The translations under genes were made by a program, and so were the position numbers. A DNA stretch of 5,506 bases from Polyangiaceae bacterium (GTDB taxonomy: Bacteria; Myxococcota; Polyangia; Polyangiales; Polyangiaceae): assembly GCA_025936205.1 (NCBI GenBank), contig JAICTU010000559.1, positions 1 through 5,506 on the forward strand, written 5' to 3'. The notes under the pieces were generated by a model. The model was not told the DNA's origin, did not search any database, and saw only the letters and a program-made list of their open reading frames with translations. Shown here piece by piece: positions 1-5,506 of the stretch (position 1 is its first letter; each line of letters begins with the position of its first letter).

Positions 1-278
1 AAGCGCTGCGCGTCGCACTCGGCCATCTCCACGATCTCGGGCGGGAGAGGGACCAGCTGTCCGTTGGCGGGCTGGCGCCCGCTGCCGCACTCCGGACAGA
101 CGCTGAGGGCAATTTGATAGTTCGAGCGGCCCTCGTCACTCCCGCCGAGCGCAGAGCCGAGAACGCAGCGCGCTGGCGGGCTTTGCGACGGGGCAACGCA
201 CGCCTCGAGCGCCATCGCGGCTCGCGAGCGCTCGAGTCGCGCAAATGCGTCTAGCGAAATCGACCGCGCACATGCCAT
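1..278 (-). pseudogene. HNH endonuclease-family protein, partial (probable N-terminally truncated remnant)
   Basis: This minus-strand frame runs off the left edge, so the HNH catalytic domain itself, if present, lies outside the window. The readable part includes N-Y-Q-I-A-L-S-V-C-P-E-C-G-S-G, with Cys codons at 96-98 and 87-89, and then E-I-V-E-M-A-E-C-D-A-Q-R at the edge. From memory of the family, this matches the stretch just before the HNH nuclease core in the DUF222-like HNH proteins common in Myxococcota (a Y/F-Q-I-A-L-x-V-C-x-x-C block followed by C-D-A-Q-x). These proteins normally carry about 200 residues or more before the Cys pair. Here the frame is closed by an in-frame stop at 474-476, and the first plausible ATG (276-278) leaves only about 60 residues. 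I found no N-terminal homology in other frames upstream. I therefore read it as a decayed or truncated copy. A short intact gene starting at 278 or at the ATG at 213-215 remains possible. Confidence 0.45.
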
Positions 279-1197
279 TTTCAGGGGCCCTGCGCCTCGT
301 GAGCGCCGGCCTTGTCTCGGCGTGCAGCAACGAGCGCTCACTCGGCGAGAGCCGCCCGCGTCCGCACGACGCCGGCTGTCGCGCGAAGCCGTTTCACGCC
401 CAAGATGGAATGAGTCGGCAATGGGAGCTGTCGACGAAGTCTCAACCGGCAGGAGTACCCCAGTGCGCGAACGTCAAGCAGGTGCTGCGGCGAAGGGAGT
501 ACCTCGGGTCATCACGGGCAACGGATCCCGCCGACTCGATGAGCGCGGATAGTCGATGGACGACAGCTCGTTTCTCTCCCCGCATGTGACGACGGCCAGT
601 CACCACCAACGCGCGGGCAAAGGCCGACGGGAGCAGTGCGTCCAAAAACGCCCAACCTCTCGACCAAAGACCCGAGAGAATACGAACACGGCCCCCTCCG
701 CCCCCGCACGGCGCGCTGGCTCGCGCGAGACCGTATCGGGTTCGAGCGGGCTGCGTGTCCACTCTCGGAAGGCCGTTGCGCTTCCGGTCGCTCCGTCGCC
801 GTCCAGGTTCAGAGGGCCTGCCCCGTGCCTGCCGGACTGGCGCGCCACGCTGACGGCGGTCCAAGGCTGCTACGCGCCCCGAGGATTCGTCTCGCGCCGT
901 GAAGAGTTGGGATGAGTCGGGCCCCACGCCTGTTCACCCCATGTCGAACGCCACCGTCTCCTGCCGAACTGGGCGCCGAAGGGCTCCTGCCGCTGCGCTC
1001 GTCCTGACGCCGACCGCTACGCGGCGGGCCGGAGAGAATCCCAGCCACTCACTCGTGGCGCCACTGGTGCCGAAGTGAGAGCGAAAAGGGGCATATCCTG
1101 GCGACGCCGGAGGACTTGTAGGGCCGAGCCCTCCCTGTTTTTCGTGGGGATCTCTCCGAGCGCGCCCCTCTTCAGGCGCCGATCAACTCGCGCCGAA
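279..1197. other. Long stretch with no supportable gene
   Basis: About 920 bases between the HNH-like fragment and the stop codon of the GH12-type gene. The open frames here (for example 442-927 minus and 556-915 plus) give Arg/Pro/Ser/Ala-rich translations with no recognisable motif, no hydrophobic-core pattern and no convincing ribosome binding site, as expected from chance frames in GC-rich DNA. I saw no tRNA, rRNA or CRISPR pattern, and no transposase-like translation. Two hairpins were noted near the right end: AGGGC-CGA-GCCCT at 1120-1132, followed by a T-rich tract to 1142 (plus orientation), and GGCGC/GCGCC at 1175-1194, just past the GH12 stop codon and without a T-run. The stretch may be decayed coding DNA, given the gene fragment beside it, or a long untranslated or regulatory region. 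Confidence 0.5.
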
Positions 1198-2277
1198 TCA
1201 CTGCACGTCGACGTAGAAGTCTTTGCTCTGCAGGTTGTTGACGGACTGCCACATCTCGAAGCCGACAGCGACGCTCAGCACCGTCGTGCCTGGGATGGTC
1301 AGGTTGCGCATCTTGGCGTCACGCACGAAGTCCATGATGTCGAATTCCATGGAGTGCGTGTCCTGGCCCTCCGCGCGGACCCAGTTGATGATCGGCTTGC
1401 CGCCCACCGCGCCCGTCCAGATGTCCCAGGTGCCGGGCACGTTGGCCACCGTGATGCCGGTGAAGCTGGTCTTCTGCCCCGCGGGCTGCTGCCCGACGGG
1501 CTCGCGGTACCAGACCATCAGGAAGCCGCTGTGGCTCGAGATGTCGCTGCCGTTGCCGACCCAGATGTCATAGGCGGCGTTGTATTGCGGGCTGTCGTTG
1601 CCGTTCGGATCCCAGCTCCAGCCGGTGCGCAGCGAGCTGATCGAGTCGAGCGTCTTCGGCAAGCCGCACTCCTTGGAGCGCGAGTCGGAATACACGCCAC
1701 AGAACATGGTGGGGTACGAGGCGGGCTGGTACTGGGGGCCCGCCGTGCCTTGCATGGTCACGCTGAATGAAGTGCCGTTCCACTGCACCGTCTGCGACTG
1801 GAAGCCGGGACCCCAGCCGTTGGCCATGAAGAAGTAGTTCTTCCCGTCGCGCGTGACGTCGGCCTTGGCATAGCGGTCCGTGGTGTTGCCGGTGCCACCC
1901 ATGGAGGCGCTGCCGAGCGAGCCGTTGCCGGTGTTGGAGCCGCCCGTGCCGGTCGAGGTGCCGCCCGTCGAGCCCGAGGTTGCAGAGGAACCAGTAGCCG
2001 GCGCACCGGTGCCGTTCGACACCTGGTTGGCGTTGGGGTTGCCTTCCGTGTTCTGCGAGCCCGTATTGGTGTTGCTTGCACCCGTGCCCGGCGTCGTGCT
2101 GCCGTTGTTGGCGGTGGTGGTTGCGCCATACGCCGGCGTCACCGAGGGATTGGCGTTGGACGACGTGGAGCCGTCATAGCGATCGGCGCCACCACCGGCG
2201 TCCGAACACGCGAGCGCTGCCGCGCCCGCCAACACGATGAAGGAGCTCGAACCCGGGCGGAAGGAGAACAAAGTCAT
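1198..2277 (-). CDS. Lipoprotein with GH12-type (endoglucanase/xyloglucanase-like) domain; nucleophile Glu replaced by Phe
   Basis: This is a 359-residue predicted surface lipoprotein. Residues 1-23 form a signal peptide (R7, then a hydrophobic stretch from about 13 to 23), followed by a lipobox-like A-L-A-C with Cys24 as the likely lipidated residue. Residues 25-134 are a Gly/Ser/Thr/Asn linker. Residues 135-359 resemble glycoside hydrolase family 12, which cleaves beta-1,4-glucans or xyloglucan. Landmarks are A-N-G-W-G (152-156), A-S-Y-P (186-189), a Cys pair (C193, C204), Y-N-A-A-Y-D-I-W (232-239), W-D-I-W-T-G (284-289), and G-F-E-M-W-Q (339-344) near the C-terminus. E341 aligns with the family's general acid/base. 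The nucleophile motif, normally E-I-M-I-W, reads F-L-M-V-W (252-256), so the nucleophile Glu is absent (codon 1522-1524 encodes Phe). The domain is otherwise full length with no frameshift. It may bind rather than cut glucan. Start: ATG at 2277; the signal peptide begins right there, although no strong Shine-Dalgarno is visible. A LacI-type operator lies about 100 bases upstream. Confidence 0.85.
   Translation of the reverse strand: MTLFSFRPGSSSFIVLAGAAALACSDAGGGADRYDGSTSSNANPSVTPAYGATTTANNGSTTPGTGASNTNTGSQNTEGNPNANQVSNGTGAPATGSSATSGSTGGTSTGTGGSNTGNGSLGSASMGGTGNTTDRYAKADVTRDGKNYFFMANGWGPGFQSQTVQWNGTSFSVTMQGTAGPQYQPASYPTMFCGVYSDSRSKECGLPKTLDSISSLRTGWSWDPNGNDSPQYNAAYDIWVGNGSDISSHSGFLMVWYREPVGQQPAGQKTSFTGITVANVPGTWDIWTGAVGGKPIINWVRAEGQDTHSMEFDIMDFVRDAKMRNLTIPGTTVLSVAVGFEMWQSVNNLQSKDFYVDVQ
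1876..2205 (-). repeat. Low-complexity Gly/Ser/Thr/Asn linker-coding segment
   Basis: These bases encode residues 25-134 of the GH12-type lipoprotein. The DNA is built from imperfectly repeated GGC/ACC/AAC/TCG-type codons, and the protein from short runs such as T-G-G-T-S-T-G-T-G-G. The segment has no predicted structure and would act as a flexible tether of about 110 residues between the lipid-anchored Cys24 and the folded domain. Linkers of this kind after a lipobox are frequent in myxobacterial lipoproteins. Their repetitive DNA makes length variation between strains likely. Confidence 0.6.
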
Positions 2278-2280
2278 GGT

Positions 2281-2310
2281 GCTTTCAATACCTGCGAGGC
2301 GCCTGAAAGC
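2281..2310. repeat. Inverted repeat GCTTTCA...TGAAAGC just upstream of the GH12-type start codon
   Basis: GCTTTCA at 2281-2287 and TGAAAGC at 2304-2310 are perfect 7-base inverted arms separated by 16 bases, starting three bases upstream of the ATG. The right arm is part of a 10-base word, GCCTGAAAGC (2301-2310), that recurs exactly at 2378-2387, where it overlaps the LacI-type operator match. The repeat may be extra regulator half-sites or a hairpin in the 5' leader close to the ribosome binding region. Chance is possible for arms this short. Confidence 0.4.
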
Positions 2311-2380
2311 AGTCTACGGGTTCGCCCGGGCGTTTCACGCAGTTTCTCGCGGACTGGAGTATTCCCGGAGAACACTGGCC

Positions 2381-2394
2381 TGAAAGCGTTTCCA
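2381..2394. promoter_or_regulatory. LacI/GalR-family operator (cre-like) upstream of the GH12-type gene
   Basis: TGAAAGCGTTTCCA fits at every position the degenerate consensus TGWAARCGYTWNCW known for CcpA cre sites, and it has the central CG and pseudo-palindromic form typical of LacI/GalR-family operators. It lies in the 185-base gap between the esterase stop and the GH12-type start, 104 bases upstream of that ATG. On the minus strand a weak -10-like AATACT follows about 20 bases downstream, so a bound repressor could block a promoter there. LacI-family proteins often control polysaccharide-use genes in response to sugars. No regulator gene is in the window, so the cognate protein is unknown. 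The match is seen directly; the role is inferred. Confidence 0.5.
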
Positions 2395-2447
2395 GGTGCG
2401 ATCCCCAGGGGCGCAGCCTTCACCCGAGGGGAGCGGGGTGTCCCCCG

Positions 2448-2464
2448 AAAAAACGCGGGCGTTT
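2448..2464 (-). terminator. Possible intrinsic terminator overlapping the esterase stop codon
   Basis: On the minus strand the TAA stop codon (2463-2465) runs straight into AAACGC-CC-GCGTTT (2464-2451), continuing as a run of six T residues that ends at 2448. The stem is short: about five pairs with a four-base loop, since a two-base loop is not feasible. Half of the T-run is paired, so this is a modest candidate. A second hairpin, GGGGACACCCC (2445-2435 on the minus strand), follows at once. If functional, it would separate esterase transcription from the GH12-type gene, which fits the latter having its own operator. Confidence 0.4.
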
Positions 2465-4412
2465 ATCGAGCGAAGGCATCGCTCCGAAATGGTTCTGCGG
2501 GCAGCCCGGCAGCGTTCTGCAGGTTGACATCGGGGTCATCTGCCCAGGCGTAACGCAGCGCTCCAGGTTGGCTGACGGCAGGGCTCTCGACCCAAACTTC
2601 CTCGCCGACGATGCGTGCGGTCGCCGGCTGGAACAGCCCATCTGGCCCTGCCAGCTCGAAGCTGCGCACGGCGCCGCCGTCGCGGGTGCTCAGGCCCCGC
2701 GCATGCGCCCAGCGCACGCGCACCTGCGCGCCCTGCAGCTCGAAGCTCAGCACGCGCGGGCCGTGCGCCTCGAGCTCGCGCTCGCCATAGCTGTGGGCGC
2801 GCGCGAGCAGGCCGAGACGACGCCCGACCTCCTGCTTGTTGCGCGGGTGAATGTCGAGCGGATCGCCGACGTCGATCGCGAGCGCCATGCCCGTCTCCGG
2901 CTCGGAGAGCACCTGTGCCTGCGCTTCGCGCAGCCGCGGCCAGTCGCCGGCAGCGCGGAAGTTGGCGAGCTGCACCAGGTAGAACGGGAACTGGCCTTGC
3001 CCGAAGCGCGTGCGCCAGTCGCGGATCAGCGCCACCTGCAGCGCGCGATATTGCGCGGCGCGCGCGACGTTGCTCTCACCCTGGTACCAGATGGCGCCGC
3101 GCAGAGCGCACGGCACCAGCGGCGCGATCATCCCGTTGAACAAGCTGGCGGGGGCGTTGTGCAGGGCCAGCCCGAGCGGCGCGGTCGGCGCGGTCTGAAA
3201 CACGCTGTTCGGCACCAGCGGGATCTCGCGCTCGACCTGATAGCGCCAGGCCCCCGTGAGCGGGATGCGCTCGCCGCGGCCGTCGGCGCGCGCCAGGTAC
3301 AGCTCGCTCGACGGCCCCGCGAAGCCGCCGTTGCCGTAGTGATCAAAGACGCGCACGGCAATGGCGCGGCGCCCGTGCTTCACGCTGGCCGCCGGTAGCT
3401 CGTAGCGCCGCAGCAGCTGGTGCGCGTTGAGCGTACCGGGCGGCGTCTTGCCCACGGCCTCGCCCTCGAAATAGCAGTCGTCAAAGTCGTCGAGCGCGCC
3501 CAGGCTCAGGATCAAGTCCTTGGCGGCGAAGCTCTCCGGGATGTCGACGTAGAAGCGAAACCAGACCACGCCATTGAAGCCGAGCCCGCGGGACTGCCAG
3601 TAGTTGGGCAGCGGCATGAGCGGCCAGGCGTGATCGTCGAAGTCGGGCTGCGCCCAGCCGTGGGCAAGGCCCTGGTTCGAGTCGTCTCCGGGCAAGTGCT
3701 GGCGCTGCCAGCTCGCGAACGCCCGCTCGTAGTCGCGCTGCACGCGGGGCAGATCGCCGAGCTGTTCCGCCAGTTCCGCGAGCTGGGCGGGCAGCTCCGG
3801 CAGCACGGGGCCGAGCGCCTCCAGGCTGGTCCAGGCCTCGATGCAAGTGCCGCCCCAGGTCGAGTCGATGATGCCGATGGCAACGCCGCGCGCCTGATGC
3901 AGCTCGCGTGCGAAGAAGTAGCCGACGGCGGAGAAGTCCGCCGCGGTCTCCGGCGAAGCGACCAGCCACTCACCGCTCACGTCCTCTCGCGGCTCGCGCG
4001 CGGCGCAGGCGCCCACCTTGAACAGGCGGATCTGTGGCCAATCGGCTTGCTCCACTTCCTGCTCGGCATCCTGCGCCGACCCGAGCTTCCACTCCATGTT
4101 GGACTGACCGGAGGCCAGCCACACTTCGCCGATCCACACGTCCTGCAGCGTGAGCGCCCGGCTGCCTTCCACGTACAGCTCGTAGGGGCCGCCCGCGGGC
4201 AAGGCGGGCAGCTGCAGGAGAAAACGCCCTTGATCATCGGCCTGGGCGCTCACCGCGCACAGCTCGCCGCGCTGGCCAGGGGCGCGCAAGCGTGCCGTCA
4301 GCCGCCGGCCTGGCTCGTCCCACCCCCAGACCTTCGTCGGGCGCTCTTGCTGGAGCACCAGGTGATCGGAGAACAACGCTGCCAGACGCAGCCCCGCACG
4401 CTCGTTCTGCAT
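2463..4412 (-). CDS. Sialate O-acetylesterase-type SGNH carbohydrate esterase (CE20-like), no signal peptide
   Basis: This 649-residue enzyme is predicted to remove O-acetyl groups from sugars. Residues 1-90 are a beta-sandwich typical of the family (L-F-S-D-H-L-V-L-Q-Q, then V-W-G-W-D-E-P-G). The SGNH hydrolase core starts near 92 with G-E-V-W-L-A-S-G-Q-S-N-M-E-W, Ser104 being the likely nucleophile, and W-G-G-T-C-I-E-A-W at 186-194. It is interrupted at about 250-395 by a jelly-roll, sugar-binding-like module. It resumes with I-W-Y-Q-G-E-S-N (441-448) and D-I-H-P-R-N-K-Q (520-527), His522 being the catalytic His. Residues about 545-640 form a C-terminal beta domain. All expected catalytic landmarks are present. 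A split SGNH core with an inserted module is the arrangement known for CE20 xyloglucan acetylesterases, and the GH12-type neighbour fits a hemicellulose role. Sialic acid as substrate cannot be excluded. An in-frame stop (4422-4424) lies just upstream of ATG 4412, so no export signal can be gained by extending the start, and the enzyme appears cytoplasmic. Confidence 0.88.
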   Translation of the reverse strand: MQNERAGLRLAALFSDHLVLQQERPTKVWGWDEPGRRLTARLRAPGQRGELCAVSAQADDQGRFLLQLPALPAGGPYELYVEGSRALTLQDVWIGEVWLASGQSNMEWKLGSAQDAEQEVEQADWPQIRLFKVGACAAREPREDVSGEWLVASPETAADFSAVGYFFARELHQARGVAIGIIDSTWGGTCIEAWTSLEALGPVLPELPAQLAELAEQLGDLPRVQRDYERAFASWQRQHLPGDDSNQGLAHGWAQPDFDDHAWPLMPLPNYWQSRGLGFNGVVWFRFYVDIPESFAAKDLILSLGALDDFDDCYFEGEAVGKTPPGTLNAHQLLRRYELPAASVKHGRRAIAVRVFDHYGNGGFAGPSSELYLARADGRGERIPLTGAWRYQVEREIPLVPNSVFQTAPTAPLGLALHNAPASLFNGMIAPLVPCALRGAIWYQGESNVARAAQYRALQVALIRDWRTRFGQGQFPFYLVQLANFRAAGDWPRLREAQAQVLSEPETGMALAIDVGDPLDIHPRNKQEVGRRLGLLARAHSYGERELEAHGPRVLSFELQGAQVRVRWAHARGLSTRDGGAVRSFELAGPDGLFQPATARIVGEEVWVESPAVSQPGALRYAWADDPDVNLQNAAGLPAEPFRSDAFAR

Positions 4413-4544
4413 GCCGCAGGGTTAGCGCGAGGAGCGCCGGGGCGCCAGAGCGCCGCCCCAGGATCGGGGAGCGACGTGCGGCGCGCGCGGAGCCCGCGCC
4501 GGGGCCGGATTGCGATGGTTGGGACGCGACACTAGGCTTGCCAG
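4413..4544. promoter_or_regulatory. Divergent intergenic region between esterase and P450
   Basis: These 132 bases separate two start codons pointing away from each other, so both promoters should lie here or within the genes. Very GC-rich inverted repeats occur, for example GGCGC-CAGA-GCGCC at 4441-4454 and GCGCG/CGCGC-type arms around 4485-4502. Toward the P450, TTGCGA (4510-4515) and TAGGCT (4533-4538) are weak -35/-10-like words with a 17-base spacer. If used, transcription would begin close to the P450 ATG at 4545, giving a nearly leaderless mRNA. No clear Shine-Dalgarno precedes either start. The promoter reading is speculative. Confidence 0.35.
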
Positions 4545-5506
4545 ATGACTCAGCACTCTCCGGCGCTCGCCCCGCTGCTGGATCCGAGCTTCGCAGCCCG
4601 CGGCCTGCCGCCGGGTCCCCCGCGCGTGCGGCGAGATCCGCTCTCGCTCTGGCGTTACGGGCGCGCGCTCGGGCGCGACCCGATCGCGTTCCAGCGCGGG
4701 CGCTTCGCGCTGTACGGCGACACGTACACCTCGCAGGTCGGCGCCATTTCGATGCTGGTGACGCGCGACGCGGAGCACCTGGCGCGCGTGCTGGTCGAGG
4801 ATGCCGCCAGCTACCAGAAGCCCGAGCGAGGCATCGGCGCGACCCAGCTGCGGCGCCTGCTCGGGAACGGCCTGGTCTCGTCCAATGGGGATTTCTGGCG
4901 CGAGCAGCGCCGGCAGATTCAGCCTGCGTTCGGAGCCCAGCACCTGCGCACCTACGCCGCCACCATGGTCGACTACGCGCGTCGCTGGGTGGAGCGCTGG
5001 CCCGACGGCGCCGAGATCGACGTGAGCGCGCAGATGATGGGGCTCACGCTACAGATCGTGACGCAGCTGTTGATGGGCCGGCACGTGTGGTCCGAGCAGG
5101 ACGAGACCCCGCGACTGATGCAGGAGTTTCGCAACTCTGCCGGCGGCCTGGGCGCACTGGTGCCCAAGTGGTTGCCCTACCCTCCGCGCTGGCGCGAGGA
5201 GCGCGCCCACGCCCGGCTGCGGCGCATGATCGACGAGCTGATCGAGGCGCACCGGCGCGCGGATCCCGGGCTGGATCCGAACTGTCTGCTGGCCGTGCTC
5301 TCACGAGCCCAGAACGAGGCCGGCGCGATGTCGCGAGAGCAGCTGCGCGACGAGGCCCTGACGCTGTTCTTCGCCGGGCACGAGACCACGTCGCACGCGC
5401 TCAGCTGGACGCAGTATCTGCTGTCTCAGCACCCCGAGGCACGGGCCCGGCTGGAGCGAGAGGTCGACGAGGTGCTCGGCGAGCGACCGGCGAGCTACGA
5501 GGATGC
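4545..5506 (+). CDS. Cytochrome P450, N-terminal 320 codons (cut by window edge)
   Basis: This is a heme-thiolate monooxygenase, incomplete at the 3' end. The readable part has the proline-rich start L-P-P-G-P-P (21-26), the C-helix block G-N-G-L-V-S-S-N-G-D-F-W-R-E-Q-R-R (107-123) with the heme-contacting W-x-x-x-R at W118/R122, and the I-helix oxygen-activation motif F-F-A-G-H-E-T-T (275-282). The K-helix ExxR and the heme-binding Cys lie beyond the edge, so activity cannot be judged. There is no N-terminal membrane anchor, so the enzyme looks soluble like most bacterial P450s. The C-helix wording resembles the fatty-acid or terpenoid-hydroxylating P450s (CYP110/CYP102/CYP4-like) more than the macrolide-type CYP107/105 group; this is an impression, not an assignment. 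An in-frame TAG at 4533-4535 fixes the start at ATG 4545 or later. No ferredoxin or reductase gene is visible, and the substrate is unknown. Confidence 0.9.
   Translation, partial: MTQHSPALAPLLDPSFAARGLPPGPPRVRRDPLSLWRYGRALGRDPIAFQRGRFALYGDTYTSQVGAISMLVTRDAEHLARVLVEDAASYQKPERGIGATQLRRLLGNGLVSSNGDFWREQRRQIQPAFGAQHLRTYAATMVDYARRWVERWPDGAEIDVSAQMMGLTLQIVTQLLMGRHVWSEQDETPRLMQEFRNSAGGLGALVPKWLPYPPRWREERAHARLRRMIDELIEAHRRADPGLDPNCLLAVLSRAQNEAGAMSREQLRDEALTLFFAGHETTSHALSWTQYLLSQHPEARARLEREVDEVLGERPASYED

Noticed and set aside
735..756. GGTTCGAGC resembling a tRNA T-loop
   Set aside because: The flanking bases do not pair as a T-stem, and no acceptor or anticodon arms fit around it.
442..927. 161-codon minus-strand open frame in the gene-poor stretch
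   Set aside because: Arg/Ser/Gly-rich, with no motif, secondary-structure pattern or ribosome binding site. It overlaps similar frames on the other strand, so there is no basis to choose it.
1120..1142. Hairpin AGGGC-CGA-GCCCT followed by a T-rich tract (plus orientation)
   Set aside because: It looks like a weak intrinsic terminator, but no plus-strand gene precedes it and it points the wrong way for the GH12-type gene.
1175..1194. GGCGC/GCGCC inverted repeat just beyond the GH12-type stop codon
   Set aside because: It is in the right place for a terminator, but there is no T-run on the minus strand and the loop is 10 bases; such repeats arise easily by chance in GC-rich DNA.
1075..1770. 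231-codon plus-strand open frame
   Set aside because: It is mostly antisense to the GH12-type domain. The Val/Ala/Asp/His-rich translation is typical of a mirror frame.
1880..2179. 99-codon plus-strand frame rich in Pro/Val/Glu
   Set aside because: It is the antisense reading of the Gly/Ser/Thr/Asn linker; the repetitiveness comes from the linker codons.
2568..3398. 276-codon plus-strand open frame
   Set aside because: It is a shadow of the esterase gene on the opposite strand, with no domain pattern.
3420..4535. 371-codon plus-strand open frame
   Set aside because: It lies antisense to the well-supported esterase, and its Arg/Ala/Leu/Gln-rich translation has no recognisable motif. Long antisense frames are common opposite high-GC genes.

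Overview
The window is very GC-rich with strongly GC-biased third codon positions. Its proteins (a lipoprotein with a long Gly/Ser/Thr/Asn linker, a multidomain SGNH esterase, a cytochrome P450 and a piece of an HNH-type protein) together suggest a large-genome soil delta-proteobacterium, most likely Myxococcota. This is inferred from style only; no rRNA or marker gene is present.

Layout. Bases 1-278 (minus) hold the C-terminal-side piece of an HNH-endonuclease-family protein. It runs off the left edge, lacks the family's long N-terminal domain and is probably a remnant. Bases 279-1197 contain no gene I can support. Bases 1198-2277 (minus) encode a predicted lipoprotein with a signal peptide, a low-complexity linker of about 110 residues and a glycoside hydrolase family 12 (GH12) type beta-jelly-roll domain. 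Bases 2278-2462 are a regulatory gap with a LacI/GalR-type operator match and repeated half-site-like words. Bases 2463-4412 (minus) encode a 649-residue sialate O-acetylesterase-type SGNH esterase, resembling the CE20 architecture, with no signal peptide. Bases 4413-4544 are a divergent intergenic region. Bases 4545-5506 (plus) are the first 320 codons of a cytochrome P450 cut by the right edge.

How the parts may work together. The esterase and the GH12-type lipoprotein are consecutive on the same strand and suit plant-polysaccharide use (deacetylation plus beta-1,4-glucan or xyloglucan recognition). They look separately transcribed: a terminator-like hairpin overlaps the esterase stop codon, and an operator-like site lies upstream of the GH12 gene. 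The P450 is divergent and has no visible functional tie to them.

Main point of interest. The GH12-type domain keeps most family landmarks, including the acid/base Glu (E341), but the motif that normally carries the catalytic nucleophile (E-I-M-I-W in classical GH12 enzymes) reads F-L-M-V-W, with Phe252 in place of Glu. It may therefore be a non-hydrolytic, surface-anchored glucan-binding protein or an enzyme with an altered mechanism.
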